Shown piece after piece: positions 1 to 5,733 of a stretch of 7,083 bases of DNA. The first letter of the stretch is position 1, and each line of letters starts with the position of its first letter. A program made the translations under genes and the position numbers. The stretch comes from CAYOMP01 sp964405075 (lineage in GTDB: Bacteria; Bacillota; Clostridia; Lachnospirales; Lachnospiraceae), in assembly GCA_964405075.1 (NCBI GenBank), contig CAYOMP010000147.1:1-7083 (forward strand), read 5' to 3'. The notes beneath the pieces are model-generated. The model had not been told where the DNA came from, searched no databases, and was given only the letters and a program-made list of their open reading frames with translations.

Positions 1-184
1 CATCTACCTGTGCTGTTGTAATTTTTGTTTCTGTCTTTCCTTTAAGTGATTCTGCCAATGCATCACATTTTGACTTAGTTCTGCTGGCAATACAAAGTTC
101 AGTAAAAACTTCGCTAACCTGACAACATTTTCTAATTGCAACAGATGCAACTCCTCCACATCCTATAACTAAAACTCTACTCAT
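1..184 (-). CDS. Carboxynorspermidine dehydrogenase-like / saccharopine dehydrogenase family, N-terminal 61 codons
   Basis: Only the first 61 codons are present; the gene runs off the left edge. The protein begins MSRVLVIGCGGVAS, a beta strand plus glycine-rich loop (G8-C-G-G11-V) typical of an NAD(P)-binding Rossmann fold. It continues with LCIASRTKSKCDAL at about residues 30-43, where the end of the second strand would bind the cofactor. This pattern fits the saccharopine dehydrogenase family, and in this neighbourhood the CASDH branch, which reductively condenses putrescine (or a related amine such as agmatine) with aspartate semialdehyde. Start: ATG at 182-184 with TAAGGAGAT upstream (196-204), at a slightly long spacing. 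It follows speB by 136 nt. The family call is strong from the N-terminus and context; the exact substrate cannot be read here. A carboxynorspermidine decarboxylase (nspC-like) is expected next, outside the window. Confidence 0.8.
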   Translation of the reverse strand, partial: MSRVLVIGCGGVASVAIRKCCQVSEVFTELCIASRTKSKCDALAESLKGKTETKITTAQVD

Positions 185-237
185 ATCTATTTTCAATCTC
201 CTTACTTACACTTCTATCTATATTTTTATTGTTATTC

Positions 238-266
238 TATATAAATTTTTAAACTTGTAATCTCAA
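238..266 (-). promoter_or_regulatory. Putative SigA promoter for the CASDH-like gene
   Basis: Reading on the minus strand, TTGAGA (266-261, 5 of 6 to the -35 consensus) is followed after 17 nt by TATATA (243-238, 4 of 6). It lies in the 136-nt gap between speB and the CASDH-like gene, about 55 nt before its ATG. In DNA this AT-rich such matches also arise by chance, so it is tentative. The tandem repeat ending 7 nt upstream of the -35 makes a separately controlled promoter more plausible. Confidence 0.35.
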
Positions 267-272
267 AATATT

Positions 273-310
273 CTTTATGTATTACTATCTACTTTATGTA
301 TTACTATCTA
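273..310. repeat. Perfect tandem direct repeat, 2 x 19 bp
   Basis: The unit CTTTATGTATTACTATCTA occurs at 273-291 and again, identical and without a gap, at 292-310. It sits in the speB to CASDH-like gap, directly upstream of the putative -35 at 261-266. A weak third echo of the TAGATAG part (minus strand) lies at about 213-220. Two units about two helical turns apart could be paired binding sites for a regulator, or simply a recent slippage duplication. The repeat is certain; the role is unknown. Confidence 0.9.
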
Positions 311-320
311 AATAATAAGT

Positions 321-1178
321 TTATTTGCTAATTGCCAAAATCAACTCTCTTAAAACCTTACATGCAGTAGCTGTAGACATTCCACTTGCATCAAGCATAG
401 GAGCTAATTCATTTATATCCGCTGCAATAACATTAGTCTTTGCCACCTTAATAATAGCTTCTAACAACTGCATAAATGATACTCCTCCAGCCTCTGGTGT
501 ACCTGTTCCAGGAAATACTGAAGAATCCAAACAATCCAAATCAATTGTAAAATACACCGGAACTTTAGCCTCTATCAATTGCTCAACTACTTCATCCAAT
601 CCATCAAAGTTAAATTTATGCATATCCGTATGTTTTCCTGCAAATTCAAATTCACTTTTTTCTCCACTGCGAATGCAAAATTGATGAATTCTTCCATCAC
701 CAACTAATTCATATGAGCGTCTGATAACTGCTGCATGGCTTAGATTTGCTCCAAGATATTCATCTCGTAAATCTGCGTGAGCATCAAAATGAATAATATG
801 CATATTAGGATATTTTTCTATAGCAGCTCTTACAGCTCCAAGTGTAACTAAATGTTCTCCACCTATAAGCAGAGGTAGCTTATTGTCTCTAAGGATTTCT
901 CTTGCTCTATTTTCAATATCTCTTAATGCAAGTTCTGCACTTCCAAAGCATAATTCAAGGTCACCGCTGTCAAATACCTTATAATCCTCTAAATCTTTGT
1001 TTTGATATGGACTATAAGTCTCAATGCCAAAGCTTTCATGCCTAATGGCAGCAGAACCAAACCTTGCTCCTGGACGAAAGCTGGTAGTAGAATCAAATGG
1101 TGCCCCATACAACACAATATCCGCACTATCATAATTACTGTCACAACCAATAAAGTTTTCTATGTTTCTTTCTAACAT
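321..1178 (-). CDS. speB: Agmatinase / ureohydrolase family (SpeB)
   Basis: A 285-aa protein of the arginase/agmatinase (ureohydrolase) superfamily, normal length. The binuclear Mn site is visible: GGEH with H109, DAHAD with D132, H134 and D136, and DLDCLD with D213 and D215; SHA follows at 147-149 and NELAP at 256-260. The expected reaction is agmatine to putrescine plus urea in the cytoplasm, fitting its place behind the decarboxylase and speE. Some relatives hydrolyse aminopropylagmatine to spermidine instead, and this cannot be excluded from sequence. Start: ATG at 1176-1178, whose last base pair is shared with the TAA stop of speE. A very strong GAGGAGGT (1185-1192) lies inside the end of speE, so translation is probably coupled. 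Confidence 0.92.
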   Translation of the reverse strand: MLERNIENFIGCDSNYDSADIVLYGAPFDSTTSFRPGARFGSAAIRHESFGIETYSPYQNKDLEDYKVFDSGDLELCFGSAELALRDIENRAREILRDNKLPLLIGGEHLVTLGAVRAAIEKYPNMHIIHFDAHADLRDEYLGANLSHAAVIRRSYELVGDGRIHQFCIRSGEKSEFEFAGKHTDMHKFNFDGLDEVVEQLIEAKVPVYFTIDLDCLDSSVFPGTGTPEAGGVSFMQLLEAIIKVAKTNVIAADINELAPMLDASGMSTATACKVLRELILAISK

Positions 1179-2029
1179 TATTCTACCTCCTCAAGCATTT
1201 TTTCCAAAAACGCTGGTAAATAAAATGCTCCTACATGAAGCTTTGTAGTATAATACTGAGTTTCCAAGCCTAGAGAAAGCCATTTACTTGCATCAAAATC
1301 ATCTATAGGATGATACTTTTTACTGGCAAAACCAAATAGCCAATATCCTGCTGCGTATGTTGGAATATGTGCCTGATATACTCTACTTATCGGAAATGTA
1401 TTTACTATTCTTTTGTGACTTCTTTGCATAACCTCAGCGTCATGCTTATAAAATGGACTTCCCTGCTGATTTACCATAATACCATCTTCGTGCAACGCAT
1501 TATAACAAATTCCATAAAATTCTCTTGTAAAATAACCCTCTGATGGTCCAAATGGGTCTGTAGAGTCAACAATAATCAAATCATATTCATCGTGACACCT
1601 GCGAATATACCTCAATGCATTATCAAAAAATATATGTACACGTTCATCATCAAGTCTGCTGGCATTTTCCGGAAGATATTCTCTGCATGCCTCTAATACC
1701 TGTGGATCCATCTCCACAAGGTCTATACGCTTTATACTGTCATATCTGGCTAACTCACGTACTACTCCGCCATCTCCTGCACCTATTACCAACACATCTT
1801 TTACATTTGGATGCACCGACATTGGCACATGTGTAATCATTTCATCATAAATAAACTCATCGCGTTCTGTAAGCATTACATTGCCATCAATTGCAAGTAC
1901 TTTTCCAAACTCTGGCGTCTCAAATATATCAATTTGCTGGTATTCACTTTTCTGCGAATACAAATGCTTATTTACCCTTAAACTATGCTGCACATCTGGC
2001 GCATGAAATTCACTAAACCAAAGTTCCAT
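1178..2029 (-). CDS. speE: Polyamine aminopropyltransferase (spermidine synthase)
   Basis: A 283-aa protein, typical of bacterial spermidine synthases. A short N-terminal beta domain (about 1-60) leads into a methyltransferase-like Rossmann domain. Visible motifs: GAGDGG (83-88) for the nucleoside of decarboxylated S-adenosylmethionine, E106-M-D (acidic end of strand 2), D155-S-T-D158-P (catalytic/acceptor-amine site), Y61-D-E, and the family block around Q188-Q-G-S. It transfers an aminopropyl group from decarboxylated SAM to putrescine to give spermidine, although some family members use agmatine. No speD, which makes the donor, is in this window. Start: ATG at 2027-2029, 11 nt after the decarboxylase stop, with an AGGGGA ribosome site overlapping that TAG. 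The stop overlaps the speB start by 1 nt. Confidence 0.93.
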   Translation of the reverse strand: MELWFSEFHAPDVQHSLRVNKHLYSQKSEYQQIDIFETPEFGKVLAIDGNVMLTERDEFIYDEMITHVPMSVHPNVKDVLVIGAGDGGVVRELARYDSIKRIDLVEMDPQVLEACREYLPENASRLDDERVHIFFDNALRYIRRCHDEYDLIIVDSTDPFGPSEGYFTREFYGICYNALHEDGIMVNQQGSPFYKHDAEVMQRSHKRIVNTFPISRVYQAHIPTYAAGYWLFGFASKKYHPIDDFDASKWLSLGLETQYYTTKLHVGAFYLPAFLEKMLEEVE

Positions 2030-2040
2030 TTTTTATTCCC

Positions 2041-3486
2041 CTATTCTAAAACATTTATATATTCAATATCCGGATCTTCCGGCCCAGTCATTGAACATCC
2101 TTTTATTTTTGCATATTCAATATAATCAAGAATCTCTTTTGTTATTCTCTCCCCTGGTGCAAGAATTGGTATTCCAGGTGGATAACACATAACGAATTCG
2201 CTACATACTAATCCTTCACTTTCTCCCAATGGTAAGCTCCTTTTCTTTGCATAAAATGCTTCTTGTGGACTAATAACAACCTCAGGGTCTAAATATTCCT
2301 GACTCAACAATCCACTACTATCTCTTTGATATCTTCTACGAATTTCTGCAAGAGCACTTACCAATCTTTCAATCTCTTGTTCTCTATCTCCTATTGACAA
2401 ATATGCCAATATATTTCCTATCTCTCCAAACTCTATCTGAATATCATATTCATCTCGCAAAATATCATAAACTTCTATTCCTGCCAGTCCTATATCTCTT
2501 GTATGTACACTAAGCTTAGTTGGGTCGAAGTCAAAAATAGAATTACCATTAATCAATTCTTTTCCAAAGGCATAGTAACCTCCAATGGCATTAATTTCTT
2601 CACGGGCATATTCTGCCATTTTTACAACCTTAGCAAAGACTTCTTTTCCTCTCATTACCAAATTTCTACGGCTAATATCAAGACTGGACATTAATAAATA
2701 ACTTCCTGATGTTGTTTGGGTTAAATTAATAATCTGTCTTACATGACCCGGGTTAACATTCTTCCCTGTTAGAAGCAGGCTGGATTGTGTAAGGCTGCCA
2801 CCACTTTTATGCATAGAAACAGATGCCATATCTGCACCAGCTTTCATTGCCGTAATAGGCATATTCTCTCCAAAGTAAAAATGAGTACCATGTGCTTCAT
2901 CAACTAAGCAAAGCATACCTGCTTTATGTGCCATATCAACAATAGCTTTCAAATCACTACAAACCCCATAATATGTAGGATTATTTACAAATACTGCTAC
3001 TGCATCCGGGTTTTGTTCTATTGCTTTTGCCACCTGTTCTCTTTGCATTCCAAGGGAAATCCCAAGATTTCTATCAACCTCCGGATTAACATACACTGGA
3101 ATAGCCCCACATAATACCAACGCATTTATTACACTTCTATGTACATTTCTTGGTAAAATAATCTTATCCCCACGTTTGCAAGATGATAAAACCATACTCT
3201 GTACCGAACTGGTAGTTCCTCCTACCATTAAAAAAGCGTGTGAAGCACCAAATGCATCTGCTGCTAACTCCTCTGCCTCTCTAATAACAGATACCGGATG
3301 GCACAAATTATCAAGAGGTTTCATACTATTTACATCAATACTTACACATTGCTCTCCTAAGAATTCCGTAAGCTCTGGATTCCCCTTACCATGCTTATGT
3401 CCTGGAACATCAAAAGGAACAATTCGCATTTCTCGAAATTTCTGTAAAGCTTCATATATAGGAGCCTTATTCTGATCCAAATTCAT
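2041..3486 (-). CDS. speA: PLP-dependent Orn/Lys/Arg decarboxylase, probably arginine decarboxylase (SpeA)
   Basis: A 481-aa fold-type I PLP decarboxylase of the short Firmicute (B. subtilis SpeA-like) class, lacking the N-terminal wing domain of the enterobacterial inducible enzymes. Numbering from the chosen ATG: DVPGHKHG near residue 26, the GGTTSS phosphate-binding loop near 90, D196-E-A-H199 for the cofactor, S-M-H-K227 with the Schiff-base lysine, and PPGIPILAPGE near 436-446 in the C-terminal domain. Substrate cannot be read from sequence alone; agmatinase two genes downstream favours arginine to agmatine. I chose ATG 3484-3486 because it is preceded by AGAGGAG (3499-3503 core) and gives the conserved MNLDQ-KAPIYEAL start. 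An in-frame TTG at 3505-3507 would add 7 residues but has no good ribosome site. First gene of the polyamine operon. Confidence 0.9.
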   Translation of the reverse strand: MNLDQNKAPIYEALQKFREMRIVPFDVPGHKHGKGNPELTEFLGEQCVSIDVNSMKPLDNLCHPVSVIREAEELAADAFGASHAFLMVGGTTSSVQSMVLSSCKRGDKIILPRNVHRSVINALVLCGAIPVYVNPEVDRNLGISLGMQREQVAKAIEQNPDAVAVFVNNPTYYGVCSDLKAIVDMAHKAGMLCLVDEAHGTHFYFGENMPITAMKAGADMASVSMHKSGGSLTQSSLLLTGKNVNPGHVRQIINLTQTTSGSYLLMSSLDISRRNLVMRGKEVFAKVVKMAEYAREEINAIGGYYAFGKELINGNSIFDFDPTKLSVHTRDIGLAGIEVYDILRDEYDIQIEFGEIGNILAYLSIGDREQEIERLVSALAEIRRRYQRDSSGLLSQEYLDPEVVISPQEAFYAKKRSLPLGESEGLVCSEFVMCYPPGIPILAPGERITKEILDYIEYAKIKGCSMTGPEDPDIEYINVLE

Positions 3487-3626
3487 ATTTCCATATTCTC
3501 CTCTCAAAACACTACTTTACAACTTGCTTTGCACTCAATTATCAGAACCAACTTTGCACACTTAATCATTTTACCCAAACCAATCATAACTTTTGTCATT
3601 ATAAAAATCTAAAAATAATTAATCAC

Positions 3627-3656
3627 AGTATAATTCGTATTTTTCTAAGTACGCAA
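3627..3656 (-). promoter_or_regulatory. Putative promoter for the speA-speE-speB operon
   Basis: On the minus strand TTGCGT (3656-3651, a poor -35) is followed after 18 nt by TATACT (3632-3627, 5 of 6 to the -10). It overlaps the T-tract of the terminator at 3655-3689, so the operon could start its own transcript just after the upstream RNA ends. The leader to the speA ATG would be about 135 nt. It contains two copies of GTGCAAAG (3559-3552 and 3534-3527), 25 nt apart. Confidence 0.35.
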
Positions 3657-3689
3657 AAAAAGCAAGCTGAGTATACACACAACTTGCTT
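3655..3689 (-). terminator. Rho-independent terminator after the structured RNA
   Basis: Minus-strand AAGCAAGTTG (3689-3680) pairs with CAGCTTGCTT (3669-3660) over 10 base pairs including one G-T wobble. The loop is 10 nt and a run of seven T (3661-3655) follows. The plus strand has no equivalent T-run, so it acts in one direction. It separates the structured RNA from speA. It could be a plain end signal or a leaky attenuator letting some transcription into the polyamine operon. Confidence 0.8.
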
Positions 3690-3761
3690 GAATTCACAAA
3701 TATTCTAAATTACATAATCATACAATAATTACTACAAAAATCAGAACATATAATGGTTTTT

Positions 3762-3984
3762 ACAGAGTCTATATAGCAAGAAAACTTTTACTACTCCTAT
3801 TGACCGTTTCACAAGTCTGCGTATATCACGCATTTTCGGTTATAAAGTAACCAACTTATAAAATTTGAGCTTTTAACTCAATCAATAATGACGAAAAATC
3901 GTCGCTCGGCAGTGGACCCGGCTGTCCGTCCGGCCTTAACTCCTACAGGAGTGGTCCAAAAGTATATTGCTTGAATGACTCTGT
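3762..3984 (-). ncRNA. Highly structured noncoding RNA, probably raiA-motif RNA
   Basis: An RNA of about 223 nt between a consensus promoter and a terminator, with no ORF. Pairing found by eye: ACAGAGTC (3984-3977) with GACTCTGT (3769-3762); ACTTTT (3963-3958) with AAAAGT (3789-3784); GGACC (3957-3953) with GGTCC (3918-3914). Local hairpins: ACTCC/GGAGT (3952-3939), GACGA/TCGTC (3903-3890), TTGAG/CTCAA (3881-3865), GGTTA/TAACC (3852-3838), TGCGT/ACGCA (3832-3818). An outer CTACAAAAA (3996-3988) with TTTTTGTAG (3740-3732) may extend the closing stem. The core 3901-3960 is a GC-rich island in AT-rich DNA, as expected of a conserved RNA. Size, multi-stem layout and the GGCCGGACGGACAGCCGGG block match my recollection of the raiA motif of Firmicutes, linked to sporulation and aggregation in Clostridium. 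Structured RNA: confident. Family: moderately so. A cis-leader of speA is the alternative. Confidence 0.6.
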
Positions 3985-4011
3985 TTCTTTTTGTAGATTC
4001 ATTCTTTTTTA

Positions 4012-4039
4012 ATTATATCCATTATTTACCTTTTGTCAA
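4012..4039 (-). promoter_or_regulatory. Consensus SigA promoter driving the structured RNA
   Basis: Minus-strand TTGACA (4039-4034) and TATAAT (4017-4012) are both perfect consensus hexamers with a 16-nt spacer. Transcription should start near 4005, just before the first stem of the structured RNA. An element this strong in front of a non-coding stretch argues for an abundant RNA. An inverted repeat, TCAAGGA (4078-4072) and TCCTTGA (4042-4036), overlaps the -35. Confidence 0.85.
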
Positions 4040-4111
4040 GGAATTTTTCATTATGAACAATCTTTGGAAACTCCTTGATAATTGAATTACCGAGGGTTCC
4101 CATTTATTATC

Positions 4112-5044
4112 CTAAAATATAGTTGGCACTTTCCAAAAGTCCTCTATTTCTTTTAATATCTCCTCTGCTGGCAATATAGTTGCTTCAACAATACTCCTAC
4201 CTGTTTTCTTCAAATAGTATTTTACCATATGATATCCACAGGCATATCCTGCACAATATGGCATACCTACTGGTACATAATTTTGCATCTTTGCCATCTC
4301 ATCTCCGTACATATATGAGGTAACATTATCAAATCCCTTCACATCTAAAGCATCCTGCATAAGAGGCTTTATGTATTCATTTAGAGTTTTTTCATCTGTC
4401 TTACTGACCCATGGTCCCACATTCTCTTCTCCATAAAGATACGTGGCAAAATTCTCTGCCAATCCCTCACATATCATATATTCTACTAATGTAATATCAT
4501 TACTCCATTTTACATATTGGAATCTTACATTATGATTCACCTCATGCGCTAATACAATTGGAATTCTTGATTTTGTAAACTCAGATGGTACCAGTGAGCC
4601 AAAAATAAATCCTGGTATTCCTCCATCACCACAACAATTATCATTCATAATACAATAAGGGCTTTCTGGATTAGCTAAGGCAAGTGTAAACAAATAATCC
4701 TTTACTTTTAGCCCTATCCCCATATCTACAAATTCCATCAAAGATTTTTCAATGGATGAGACACAATCAGACCATAGTTTATCATCTGCCAGTCCATCAA
4801 TAAATATTTCTTCTTTCTTCCCTATTTTTTGTGGTAATAAATACCCTAACATCCCACTTGCCATTACAACATCATAACCGCCAGGTTGCTTTGCCTTCAA
4901 TGGGCAATGATATATTTCCCATTTTTTCTCAAACTTCTGCATGAATTCATAACGATATATATCGTCCTTTTTATCGATTGGGGCTTCAAGAATTTTTCGA
5001 TATATATCATCTGAACGAATTGCTTTTACATTAAATTGATTCAT
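4112..5044 (-). CDS. DUF2268-type putative zinc-dependent metalloprotease
   Basis: A 310-aa soluble protein with no signal peptide or membrane segment. The gluzincin signature is clear: LAHEVNH with H167, E168 and H171, then E193 in CEGLAENFA as the probable third zinc ligand. This matches the DUF2268 family (YjaZ-like), which is predicted to be Zn-dependent proteases; substrates are unknown. A CCGDGGIPGFIFG segment (about 137-149) just before the HEXXH helix resembles the edge strand and loop that position substrate in such proteases. Cysteines 137, 138, 192, 264 and 269 are notable. Start: ATG 5042-5044 with AGGAAGG (5050-5056) 5 nt upstream. It appears to be transcribed alone from a promoter with a MerR-type operator, suggesting induction by a stress or small ligand. 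Family call good; biological role unknown. Confidence 0.8.
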   Translation of the reverse strand: MNQFNVKAIRSDDIYRKILEAPIDKKDDIYRYEFMQKFEKKWEIYHCPLKAKQPGGYDVVMASGMLGYLLPQKIGKKEEIFIDGLADDKLWSDCVSSIEKSLMEFVDMGIGLKVKDYLFTLALANPESPYCIMNDNCCGDGGIPGFIFGSLVPSEFTKSRIPIVLAHEVNHNVRFQYVKWSNDITLVEYMICEGLAENFATYLYGEENVGPWVSKTDEKTLNEYIKPLMQDALDVKGFDNVTSYMYGDEMAKMQNYVPVGMPYCAGYACGYHMVKYYLKKTGRSIVEATILPAEEILKEIEDFWKVPTIF

Positions 5045-5053
5045 ATTTTCCTT

Positions 5054-5077
5054 CCTTTCTTATATTTTAAAGAAAGG
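5054..5077. repeat. Perfect inverted repeat before the protease start
   Basis: CCTTTCTT (5054-5061) and AAGAAAGG (5070-5077) are exact reverse complements with an 8-nt AT-only centre. The left arm overlaps the ribosome site of the protease gene, the right arm overlaps the proposed -10. If transcription starts near 5068, the whole hairpin would not be in the mRNA, so this is more likely a DNA site or chance than an RNA switch. Confidence 0.5.
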
Positions 5078-5105
5078 ATACACTATGACGTAACGTCAGA
5101 GTCAA
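5075..5105 (-). promoter_or_regulatory. MerR-type promoter with palindromic operator in a 19-bp spacer
   Basis: On the minus strand TTGACT (5105-5100) is separated by 19 nt from TATCCT (5080-5075). Inside the spacer is a perfect 13-bp dyad, TGACGT-A-ACGTCA as read on the plus strand (5086-5098). It extends to 21 bp (5082-5102) with 9 of 10 arm positions paired. An over-long spacer filled by a dyad is the hallmark of promoters untwisted by MerR-family activators. No MerR gene lies in the window, so the regulator must be elsewhere. The dyad is certain; the regulator family is inferred. Confidence 0.7.
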
Positions 5106-5326
5106 TACTATAATTTATATTTTTGTTATATCTGTTTTTCTCATTTTTGTTCCAACATATCTTCAATAAATATCTGAATATATCAAGTAAGATACAAAAA
5201 AATAAATAGCCATTACAAAGAATTTATTCTTCATAATAGCCATATGTAAGGTTCGTATTAAATTTACGCTTCGTAAAACTGAAGTTTCTGTTGCATTGCA
5301 TTTGCTTCTTTAATATCATAGATTAT

Positions 5327-5572
5327 CTAGTAGAAAACAATTCTTTTATATTTAATCTCATTCTTATCTAAAAAATCACTAAATATATAGTACGATTGTT
5401 CTTTCAAAAAAAACTCTTTCATATTATTCAAAGCAAAGAATACAAGCATCGCATGTATTCCTATTTGTTTGCTACCATCCAAAATACAATGATTTTTTAT
5501 TAAACCATAGCCAAGGCATGTACCTTTTGCTTGTATCGTTGGATATAACGCTTCNNNNNNNNNNATTGTCAT
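5327..5572 (-). pseudogene. Degraded Doc/Fic-family (death-on-curing) toxin, interrupted by an assembly gap
   Basis: The readable part begins EALYPTIQAKGTCLGYGLIK and continues NHCILDGSKQ-IGIHAMLVF-FALNN, then SYYIFSDFLDKNEIKYK. This order, ALYPTIQAK, LGYGLI, H-x-x-x-D-G-x-K-x, HAMLVFLALN, then an 'ASG-like' C-terminal helix, is that of Doc toxins of about 125 aa, which AMPylate or phosphorylate targets such as EF-Tu. The family motif HPFxDGNKR reads H-C-I-L-D-G-S-K-Q here (nominal residues 28-36), so F, N and R are lost and activity is unlikely. A Doc would need about 45 more residues before ALYPT; only a few codons fit, so either the 10 Ns hide more sequence or the N-terminus is deleted. 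The ATG at 5570-5572 has AGGTG at 5578-5582, but frame across the gap is unproven. No Phd-like antitoxin precedes it. Confidence 0.6.
5555..5564. other. Assembly gap (10 N)
   Basis: Ten consecutive unknown bases inside the Doc-like gene. The round number suggests a scaffold gap whose true length may differ, so the reading frame and length of that gene cannot be trusted across it. Confidence 0.98.
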
Positions 5573-5604
5573 ATTAACACCTGTCTCAATAGTCTTATAT
5601 AGAT

Positions 5605-5613
5605 ATTATATCA
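5605..5613 (-). promoter_or_regulatory. Extended -10 promoter for the Doc-like gene
   Basis: Minus-strand TGATATAAT (5613-5605) is a TGn extended -10 with a perfect TATAAT. No good -35 sits 16-18 nt upstream (best GTGAAT), as is common for extended -10 promoters. It lies 33 nt before the proposed ATG at 5572 and downstream of the hipA stop, so the Doc-like gene may not depend on readthrough from hipA. Confidence 0.5.
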
Positions 5614-5733
5614 CTTCATCTATGATAAATTCACCCTATTTCAATACAAGGAACTTTTACATACATTTTTTTCATCACTATGTACTAACCCATTTCTCCC
5701 ACAATCAACATTTCCAAAGTTATATAAATCTTT

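Noticed and set aside
325..684. 119-codon plus-strand ORF
   Set aside because: Antisense shadow of speB with no ribosome site and no recognisable motif; the same holds for the plus-strand ORFs within speE (1615-1836) and speA (2503-3475).
3483..3494. ATG at 3492-3494 close to the speA ribosome site
   Set aside because: It is out of frame with speA and reaches a stop after three codons. It has better spacing to AGGAG than the real start, but is too short to be a product.
3487..3507. Upstream TTG start extending the decarboxylase by 7 residues
   Set aside because: No convincing ribosome site before the TTG, whereas AGAGGAG precedes the ATG at 3484-3486 and that ATG gives the usual family N-terminus.
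3800..3960. Known riboswitch (T-box, lysine, NiCo, guanidine) upstream of speA
   Set aside because: No T-box antiterminator sequence and no lysine or guanidine signature that I can recognise. A CAGCCGGG string recalls the NiCo motif, but the surrounding stems do not fit and the operon is not a metal exporter.
5054..5077. RNA hairpin hiding the protease ribosome site
   Set aside because: The far arm overlaps the proposed -10, so it would not be transcribed from that promoter; kept only as a DNA inverted repeat.
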